From Thermoproteota archaeon (GTDB lineage Archaea > Thermoproteota > Thermoprotei > Thermoproteales > Thermocladiaceae), in the NCBI GenBank assembly GCA_013153895.1, contig JAADDN010000079.1, forward strand, positions 1-5,248: a stretch of DNA of 5,248 bases. The letters run 5' to 3'. Below, in pieces: positions 1 to 4,973 of this stretch. Numbering within the stretch: position 1 is the stretch's first letter; every line of letters starts with the position of its first letter. Under the pieces are notes generated by a model. The model did not search any database, was not told where the DNA came from, and saw nothing but the letters and a program-made list of their open reading frames with translations. The position numbers and the translations under genes are program-made.

Positions 1-724
1 TAAAGCTAGTATATTCATCCTCTGTGGTAAATGCCTGTTTTAGATCTCTCACAAGTGAGATAGCTACTGGCTGTGGGCCCGAGTCTACATACCTTAAAGC
101 TAGCATATTGATGTGCCTATGTTTACGTATGTTGTCTAGGAATTCTTGTGGTATTGCTCCACGACACTTATTCACTATGAATATTATCCTGTTAGTACCG
201 TAGTACCTTGGTAGTATGTTAATTGCATAGTGCAATATGTGTCTCATAGCTACAAGGTCAAAGTCAGATACTGCGATAATGGTATCAGCATATCCTAACA
301 ATAGAGCAGGATACTCACGGTCGAGTATGGTTTTAGGCAACATTGCTGGTAAGTCAAGTATTGTAACTATCCTCCTACTCCTTCTTATGGGTTCTAGAAA
401 ACGTGTAAGTTTTTCTTCAACTACTTCATCAATAACTACATTACCAATACCTGGAGGTACATAGACTAGGTGTGGATTAAGTTCGATAACTATCTCCTCT
501 GGCTCAGCAATGTCCTGTAGCCAGTTTACGAAACCGCGATCTGTAGGTATCTTAACGTTATTATAGATAAGTGAGAGTACTGTGGACAGATACGGATTAT
601 CGTAGGATAGGTCGATCAGTATTGTAGGTATCTTCTCTTGAGAAAACAAGTGTGCTAACACTATGGCGATAGTTGTTTTTCCTGTACCTCCTTTGTCTGC
701 GCTAAACGTTGCTATTATGACCAT
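1..724 (-). CDS. ParA/MinD-family ATPase, 3' end cut by the window edge
   Basis: The minus-strand frame from an ATG at 722-724 stays open to the left edge, giving 241 codons without a stop. The protein opens MVIIATFSADKGGTGKTT, a deviant Walker A box at residues 10-18 with the signature lysine K11 before GGTGKT. That box defines the ParA/MinD/Soj group. A Walker A' strand follows at 33-39 (PTILIDL), then a Walker B-like TILDLP at 121-126 and the late motif IIFIVNK at 180-186. These ATPases dimerise on ATP and position plasmids, chromosomes or membrane machines; VirC1 of Agrobacterium is a conjugation-linked example. There is no N-terminal HTH, so it is of the short type, and 241 residues is nearly full length. 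Its start overlaps the preceding gene by 10 bases and has no Shine-Dalgarno, suggesting translational coupling. No ParB/SegB partner is visible. The family is secure; the role is inferred. Confidence 0.93.
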   Translation of the reverse strand, partial: MVIIATFSADKGGTGKTTIAIVLAHLFSQEKIPTILIDLSYDNPYLSTVLSLIYNNVKIPTDRGFVNWLQDIAEPEEIVIELNPHLVYVPPGIGNVVIDEVVEEKLTRFLEPIRRSRRIVTILDLPAMLPKTILDREYPALLLGYADTIIAVSDFDLVAMRHILHYAINILPRYYGTNRIIFIVNKCRGAIPQEFLDNIRKHRHINMLALRYVDSGPQPVAISLVRDLKQAFTTEDEYTSF

Positions 725-1059
725 ATCTCGATCATGTATGTATTATTGTTGAATGTTTTAACGTACAGGAAACCACAGTTAGTAAATACATTCTTGAAAT
801 TACCACATGAACATAATAGTTGATTATTGCGATATACGTAGATTAGCGAGTTTGGTATTATGCTTCTAAGGAAGCTACATATTCTAGCACAGTTATTTGT
901 CGCCAATATCTCGATAAGCTTCAGATTGTCGAGATATGGTATTAACATGTGTGTTACATGGCTTGGTACTGGGGCTATCCATGTTCTAGCCATGAGTATT
1001 ATGGCTATAATCGTTAGGAAGAGTAGAACTGCTGTAAACATGTCAATGTTCTCCCACAT
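715..1059 (-). CDS. Small single-pass membrane protein, unknown function
   Basis: I do not recognise this 114-residue protein. Residues 8-24 form one strongly hydrophobic helix (FTAVLLFLTIIAIILMA) followed by R25, and the rest is a soluble domain of about 85 residues. That domain has five cysteines (57, 61, 83, 85, 95) arranged as CxxxC and CxC, which could form disulfides or bind metal. Orientation is unclear: R25 after the helix favours the tail inside the cell, whereas disulfides would favour outside. The TAA stop lies inside the first codons of the ParA-type gene, so the two are probably co-transcribed and may act together, for instance as a membrane anchor for the ATPase. ATG at 1057-1059 is used; M7 is an alternative start. 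An opposite-strand frame at 860-1093 covers part of the same DNA, but the operon-like overlap favours this reading. Confidence 0.62.
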   Translation of the reverse strand: MWENIDMFTAVLLFLTIIAIILMARTWIAPVPSHVTHMLIPYLDNLKLIEILATNNCARICSFLRSIIPNSLIYVYRNNQLLCSCGNFKNVFTNCGFLYVKTFNNNTYMIEIWS

Positions 1060-1103
1060 GATTCTACATTCTACTCGACTAGTCTTAGCCTAGTAAAGAC
1101 ATT
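1060..1103. promoter_or_regulatory. Divergent promoter region with an 8-bp palindrome
   Basis: These 44 bases separate the minus-strand pair from the plus-strand membrane gene and must hold or overlap both promoters. GACTAGTC at 1077-1084 is a perfect 8-bp palindrome and a possible operator. The best TATA-like element on the minus strand is the weak TTTACTA near 1092-1098, about 35 bases before the ATG at 1059. I see no convincing TATA box for the plus strand. Neither gene has a Shine-Dalgarno sequence. Confidence 0.35.
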
Positions 1104-3065
1104 GTGCATACGATGCTGCATACGATGCTACTCTTCGCACAGGACGCAGTTCATATGTTGTTGGCAGTAGTCTCACTACTAGCTATCGCACTATTCGCAT
1201 TTGGTCTCGAGAACCATAGGAAGGGTCAGCATGAGAGGGGTACAGCATACATAGTTGCATCTATGATCATTGTAGCTGTTGCTTATACTGTAACATGGGC
1301 ACTACAGCACGTATCGCCTAGTAGTAAAACAATTTCACATACAGCGTTTGTCACTGTAGCACCTACATCCTGCACATACATGTTTACTAAGTGTACCATA
1401 GCTGTTACAGTAGTAACAGGAAGCTCTAAGAGCAATGTTACATATAGCATAGATTGGGGTGATGGTTCTACTACTAGCGGAGTCTGTCACTCACGTATCT
1501 GTATAATAGCTCATGACTACACTAAAGGTAACTATACTATCCATGTAACAGTAAATGGGAGAACATATACAGTTAAGGTACATGTATATGAGGTAAAACC
1601 AAACATCAAGCTTAGTGGAATCGGCTGGTTCCTCAAAGCAATTATCTCAGGACTAATACATGGTATAGAGCTAGTCATATCATGGCTAGTATCTGGCTTT
1701 ACCACTATAGCAAATGTTCTACATATAACAGACCTCGTTAAAATGTGCCTAATGTTGTTATGGTACGTACCGACGCCGAATCAGTTACCCGCAATGTCTA
1801 CAGTATACGCAATGATACTATACCCATGGGGCATAACCGCACTATGTATAGGCGCCATAGTGAACTTCCTCCTAAACTTCAAATACTTCAGCCATGACCC
1901 TAGGAGACTAGCACTGCAGTGCCTAGAAGATATTGCTGTTGGTCTAATAATAGCACTGTTAGGACCATATCTCTACCTAGCATTTGCACATATTTTCAAT
2001 AATATGACTGACATGGTTCTTGATCCAACAGCTATTGGTGCCATCGTTGGGATATGGCTAACAGTGATTGTTACATGTCTAGGGCTTGGTACGGTATTTA
2101 GCATATTTGGTACGTTGGCTGGAATATTCTTTGCAACACCACTAATAATGATGCTTATTCTCCTAGGAGTAGCCGTTCTAAGAGCATTACTGTTGGCTGG
2201 AATATTCACCATATTTCCAATAATTGGAGCCTTCTGGATGATTCCTCCCCTCAGGAGATGGGTATCAGAGCCACTCATAGCCGTACTATTCGGACTAATG
2301 CTATGTGGTATCCTTGAAGCATCAATGATAGAGCTAGCTGGAATACACCTCTACGAGACAATTGTACTAGGAGTAGGTTCTAGTAATATTGTAGCAACGT
2401 TCGTATATACTATAGGTATCATAATCATGCTACTATTAGCACCACTAGTACTAATATTCCTAGTATCTAGAGTAGCAATCGGACACGGACTAACCACTAC
2501 ACTAGCAGAAGTGACCGGCAACATAACCACGACAATATCAAAAATACTATCAAGAGCAGGAATAGACCTATCAAAGACTAGGATAGCAACAGCAATAGAA
2601 AGAATAGTACATGCAAGACAAGCCAAAATAGACGGATATAGGATAGGTACGGGTAGTAGCACAGCAACAACATCTGAAACCGTGAGAGACTTCGTAAGAG
2701 AATGGACACGACAGACAGCATTCAGCTACCACCCAACAATTACACGTCTCGAATTAGCTTCCTCAAAACTTAGAGACAAGATTAGTAGAGGAATAGAAAA
2801 GGTAGATAACATAGTATGGAGAAAGACTAAGGGAATAGTCTCAATACGTGACGCCCTATCAAGCTTTGCACGTGGAGTAGACGTAGCGACAAAAGAACTT
2901 ACAGGAATAGCACCATTCAAAGAACTAGCAGGAGTTGGAATTACAATAACGCCAGAAGACGTATTGAAAGAGTACTATAGGTACTTAGAACTACGTCATG
3001 GAATAAGGAGAGAACAATTAGAGAAATGGGAGAGAGAACTAAGAGGAAGAGAAGCAGGAGGTTAA
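1104..3065 (+). CDS. Polytopic membrane protein with PKD-like domain; VirB6/TrbL/CedA-like candidate
   Basis: This 653-residue protein has two N-terminal helices (about 15-34 and 47-66) joined by a basic loop. An extracytoplasmic domain at about 75-162 carries the PKD hallmark WGDGS (118-122) and HDYTKGNYTIHVTV (137-150). Seven to nine further hydrophobic segments follow between 173 and 455, then a charged helical tail of about 195 residues. The positive-inside rule puts the PKD domain outside and the tail inside. The stretch LRALLLAGIFTIFP (359-372) followed by PPLRRW (381-386) resembles the core of VirB6/TrbL inner-membrane channel proteins of type IV secretion, to which crenarchaeal CedA is related; this is pattern recognition, not a search result. 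Cysteines 90, 97, 128 and 133 could form two disulfides. The listed start is GTG 1104; ATG 1113 and ATG 1125 are equally possible and would remove only 3 or 7 residues. It ends 4 bases from the convergent RHH gene. An unrelated transporter-like protein remains possible. Confidence 0.9.
   Translation: MHTMLHTMLLFAQDAVHMLLAVVSLLAIALFAFGLENHRKGQHERGTAYIVASMIIVAVAYTVTWALQHVSPSSKTISHTAFVTVAPTSCTYMFTKCTIAVTVVTGSSKSNVTYSIDWGDGSTTSGVCHSRICIIAHDYTKGNYTIHVTVNGRTYTVKVHVYEVKPNIKLSGIGWFLKAIISGLIHGIELVISWLVSGFTTIANVLHITDLVKMCLMLLWYVPTPNQLPAMSTVYAMILYPWGITALCIGAIVNFLLNFKYFSHDPRRLALQCLEDIAVGLIIALLGPYLYLAFAHIFNNMTDMVLDPTAIGAIVGIWLTVIVTCLGLGTVFSIFGTLAGIFFATPLIMMLILLGVAVLRALLLAGIFTIFPIIGAFWMIPPLRRWVSEPLIAVLFGLMLCGILEASMIELAGIHLYETIVLGVGSSNIVATFVYTIGIIIMLLLAPLVLIFLVSRVAIGHGLTTTLAEVTGNITTTISKILSRAGIDLSKTRIATAIERIVHARQAKIDGYRIGTGSSTATTSETVRDFVREWTRQTAFSYHPTITRLELASSKLRDKISRGIEKVDNIVWRKTKGIVSIRDALSSFARGVDVATKELTGIAPFKELAGVGITITPEDVLKEYYRYLELRHGIRREQLEKWERELRGREAGG
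1106..1129 (+). repeat. Perfect 12-bp tandem duplication at the start of the membrane-protein gene
   Basis: GCATACGATGCT occurs twice head to tail (1106-1117 and 1118-1129). Each unit has a small dyad, GCAT-ACG-ATGC. In frame the repeat encodes HTML HTML, and each copy supplies an in-frame ATG (1113 and 1125), so the start codon is effectively duplicated. It could be a slippage product or a pair of operator half-sites next to the divergent promoter. Confidence 0.9.
2114..2207 (+). repeat. In-frame 16-bp direct repeat within two neighbouring membrane segments
   Basis: GTTGGCTGGAATATTC is found exactly at 2114-2129 and at 2192-2207, 78 bases (26 codons) apart. Both copies are in the same frame and encode LAGIF (residues 338-342 and 364-368). 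In both cases a proline follows four residues later (P346, P372), with an isoleucine two after that. This suggests an internal duplication of a helix-proline motif in the channel-like core. Confidence 0.75.
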
Positions 3066-3069
3066 GAAT

Positions 3070-3315
3070 TCACTCTTCTCCTAATTCTCTAAACATTTTA
3101 ACAATATTTTCCACATGTTTCTCAACCTCTCTAGGCGAACTCAAATCTACATGATAGATCTCTTCTCCAACAATCTCCTCCAACTTCAGTAGAATATGGA
3201 GAGCGAGTCTAACTATGTCGCTGTAGGGTACTCTCTTTCCCTTAAGCTTTCTCAGCTTAATCTGGATCTCATCAAGAATCTCCTTAACATCAGGATCAAC
3301 ACGTATCGCAGACAT
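3070..3315 (-). CDS. Ribbon-helix-helix (CopG/MetJ-type) DNA-binding protein
   Basis: An 81-residue protein starting at ATG 3313-3315 and ending in TGA at 3070-3072. The fold can be read directly: a short strand SAIRVD (2-7) with alternating residues that would enter the DNA major groove, helix A at about 8-24 (PDVKEILDEIQIKLRKL), a basic turn KGKRVP, and helix B SDIVRLALHILLKL (32-45), the usual SDxxRxAL pattern. RHH proteins bind as dimers to short inverted or direct repeats and often repress their own gene or act as antitoxins. The acidic, helical C-terminus (48-81) may serve oligomerisation or partner binding. No toxin gene is adjacent. It is divergent from the ATPase-nuclease pair and convergent with the membrane gene, so local control of the shared 3316-3478 region is its most likely job. 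The start is supported by a TATA-like box 26 bases upstream, fitting a leaderless transcript. Confidence 0.85.
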   Translation of the reverse strand: MSAIRVDPDVKEILDEIQIKLRKLKGKRVPYSDIVRLALHILLKLEEIVGEEIYHVDLSSPREVEKHVENIVKMFRELGEE

Positions 3316-3336
3316 AGACTACAAATAATTAACAAG

Positions 3337-3344
3337 TTATTAAA
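3337..3344 (-). promoter_or_regulatory. TATA-like box for the RHH gene
   Basis: On the minus strand the element reads TTTAATAA, preceded by AT-rich sequence. Its centre lies about 26 bases before the A of the ATG at 3315, so transcription would begin at or next to the start codon. That is the usual leaderless arrangement in Crenarchaeota. No Shine-Dalgarno is present. Confidence 0.6.
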
Positions 3345-3395
3345 TATTTGACACAGAGATAAGATAGGTAGAGAACAGGTAAACAAAAGGTTAAC

Positions 3396-3414
3396 GATAT
3401 GTAAACAACATATC
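3396..3414. repeat. Inverted repeat GATATG-N7-CATATC, candidate operator
   Basis: A perfect 6-bp inverted repeat with a 7-base spacer that contains the second copy of GTAAACAA's core. It sits between the two divergent TATA-like boxes, about 30 bases upstream of the plus-strand box and 50 upstream of the minus-strand box. The 19-bp span suits a dimeric regulator. In AT-rich DNA a 6-bp match may also arise by chance. Confidence 0.5.
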
Positions 3415-3440
3415 TCATTCTCTATTAGCAACGAAATATG

Positions 3441-3448
3441 TATTTACA
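3441..3448 (+). promoter_or_regulatory. TATA-like box for the ATPase-nuclease operon
   Basis: TATTTACA lies about 35 bases before the ATG at 3479, placing the start of transcription near 3470 and leaving a leader of roughly 8 bases. An overlapping alternative, GAAATATG at 3433-3440, would start transcription near 3463. There is no Shine-Dalgarno before the ATG. Confidence 0.45.
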
Positions 3449-3478
3449 AGTCTATCACCAACTTATGTTAGTGACCTA

Positions 3479-4924
3479 ATGTTAGAGTACAGTATGCTGA
3501 TACTAACCCCAGAAGAACTTACCGTTAAGAATTTTGGACCTATAGCGAGGGGAGAATTAAAATTTCAAGATTTTACTATCATATGTGGAGCACATAATAC
3601 TGGGAAGACCTATCTAGCATTACTAACATGTGCACTAGTTGAGGCAAGTTACGAGATTCTTCACTCGATACCATTCATAATTGCAGAGCTCTTAAAAGAG
3701 AGGAAGGGAACAGGATGTTATGATGGTGATTATGTCAGGTCGATTATGAGTGGAGAAAAGGTTTACGATGATGTAAGTGAGAAAGTGAGACTTAGAGAAT
3801 CATTATACCTATTTTACATTTCTGGGCTAATAGAGCGGAACCTTGGTTTACCTTTAAAATCATTAGTAGGATCTTACGGTGATAAGTTAGAGGTTCGATT
3901 TAAGTCTCGTCTCAAAGTACTGTTTGAAGGCGTCTTTAACGATTTTACACCACCATCACTTACAGAGGTTTCTTCAGCTATAACGTTAGAGTTAGCGGTT
4001 ACACGTGATGGTGAGAGTAAGTTGTCACTTTCTATAGATCCAAAAATCATAGATATAGCGTGTTCATCTATAGATTCGATATGTATAACTGATACGGGAT
4101 GGAACATTAAGCATAAGAGTTGGTGGGTTTTTCCCATAGACAAGTTCATCTATATTCCTGCTGAGAGAATAGGCTTATTCACATCTATACTACTCCCAAT
4201 GATACTGCTGACGAATATCGCTACGACACTCATAGTTACTTTAGGCAAGATAGCGCAAACAATTAGCGAGATCTCGCGTTGGTTAACTGGTGCCGTGTCT
4301 AGGCATTATATGGTATCTATAGGTAGGGTCTCTATTCAAGAGTTTATTAGGAAGGTTATGGATACTTTACAGAGAATAGATTCTGAGACCGAGCTCACGA
4401 TATCACCGATAGGTGGTAGGTTAAGAATAGAGAAACCTTCTAGAGAAGTACCGGGAGTACTATACTATGAGGATGATGTTCATGGAGTTAATATTCCTAT
4501 AATATGTGCAAGTTCTGGTATTATACAACTAGCACCTATTGCACTCCTCCTCAATAATGTTAAGAACATGTTTGTCGTAGTGGAAGAACCTGAGATAAAT
4601 CTACATCCTGACGCGCAGTTACGTGTTGCAGAATGGTTAACAGAATTCTATAAACGAGGAAACGTTCTCACATACCTCATCACAACACATAGCCCATTCC
4701 TACTAACAAAACTAGTACACTTACATGCTAAAGGCATTATCAAAAACATATCAATATACCTAATACAGTCAAACGGCGAAATAAGAAAACTCGAGATTAA
4801 GGGACCCGAAGTAGAGTTACCAGAAACAATGACCTCCGTATATGATGAACTAGCAAGAGAAGCATTAGAACTCTCAGGACTAAAGACAAACTCCTTCAAA
4901 ATATCTGAGGAAGAAGAAAAATAA
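3479..4924 (+). CDS. RecF/OLD-like ABC-type ATPase, probable defence-system motor
   Basis: This 481-residue protein has the complete motif set of the SMC/RecF/OLD-like ABC ATPases (AAA_15/AAA_21 type). The first strand ends KNFGPI (17-22) and Walker A is GAHNTGKT (37-44). YIPAER (225-230) is a motif I associate with related stand-alone ATPases. A degenerate signature, ASSGIIQLAP, lies at 344-353. Walker B is MFVVVEEPE (364-372), with Glu replacing the usual Asp, followed by the D-loop NLHPDAQ (374-380), and the H-loop is TTHSPFLL (402-409). ATP binding would dimerise two heads through the signature. The 45-340 insertion lacks long SMC coiled coils and contains a hydrophobic stretch at about 234-255. 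No TOPRIM domain is fused, unlike OLD; the downstream gene supplies a nuclease instead. ATG 3479 is chosen; ATG 3494 (M6) is a plausible alternative. Family is secure; the defence role is inferred from the pairing. Confidence 0.92.
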   Translation: MLEYSMLILTPEELTVKNFGPIARGELKFQDFTIICGAHNTGKTYLALLTCALVEASYEILHSIPFIIAELLKERKGTGCYDGDYVRSIMSGEKVYDDVSEKVRLRESLYLFYISGLIERNLGLPLKSLVGSYGDKLEVRFKSRLKVLFEGVFNDFTPPSLTEVSSAITLELAVTRDGESKLSLSIDPKIIDIACSSIDSICITDTGWNIKHKSWWVFPIDKFIYIPAERIGLFTSILLPMILLTNIATTLIVTLGKIAQTISEISRWLTGAVSRHYMVSIGRVSIQEFIRKVMDTLQRIDSETELTISPIGGRLRIEKPSREVPGVLYYEDDVHGVNIPIICASSGIIQLAPIALLLNNVKNMFVVVEEPEINLHPDAQLRVAEWLTEFYKRGNVLTYLITTHSPFLLTKLVHLHAKGIIKNISIYLIQSNGEIRKLEIKGPEVELPETMTSVYDELAREALELSGLKTNSFKISEEEEK

Positions 4925-4973
4925 CATTGAAAGTAGTGATTCTTGAAAAACTTTCTTAGACAAGTAAAATACG

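Larger units (their letters stand above)
3316..3478. promoter_or_regulatory. Divergent control region between the RHH gene and the ATPase-nuclease pair
   Basis: This is an AT-rich 163-base gap with promoters in both directions. It holds GATATG-N7-CATATC at 3396-3414; a direct repeat GTAAACAA at 3379-3386 and 3401-3408, 22 bases apart or about two helical turns; the inverted arms TAGAGAA 3369-3375 and TTCTCTA 3418-3424; and inverted copies of ATAGACT (3314-3320) and AGTCTAT (3449-3455) at the two ends. This density of short repeats fits binding of an RHH repressor. Which repeat, if any, is the operator cannot be told from sequence alone. Confidence 0.55.

Noticed and set aside
237..464. Plus-strand open frame of 75 codons.
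   Set aside because: It lies wholly within the ParA-type gene on the other strand, which has clear family motifs; the frame's protein shows no recognisable domain.
860..1093. Plus-strand open frame of 77 codons with hydrophobic parts.
   Set aside because: It is antisense to the small membrane-protein gene, whose stop overlaps the ATPase start in operon fashion. The hydrophobicity may be a mirror effect of the opposite strand, though this is the least certain of the rejections.
1973..2920. Three minus-strand frames inside the large membrane-protein gene (1973-2278, 2351-2662, 2726-2920).
   Set aside because: They are antisense to a long, coherent membrane protein and show no promoter or domain of their own.
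3057..3062. GGAGGT, a perfect Shine-Dalgarno core on the plus strand.
   Set aside because: It codes the final glycines of the membrane protein and no start codon or open frame follows at a usable distance.
3096..3110. Two TTTT runs after the membrane gene, considered as its terminator.
   Set aside because: They are short and lie inside the convergent RHH gene, so coding constraint explains them equally well.
3465..3479. A four-codon upstream frame (ATG TTA GTG ACC TAA) whose stop overlaps the ATPase start as TAATG.
   Set aside because: With the preferred TATA box at 3441-3448, transcription would begin near 3470, after this ATG. It would only matter if the alternative box at 3433-3440 is used.
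4929..4955. GAAAGT/ACTTTC inverted repeat between the ATPase and nuclease genes, considered as a terminator.
   Set aside because: The stem is only 6 bp with a 15-base loop and no T-run follows; archaeal termination does not rely on such hairpins, and co-transcription looks more likely.
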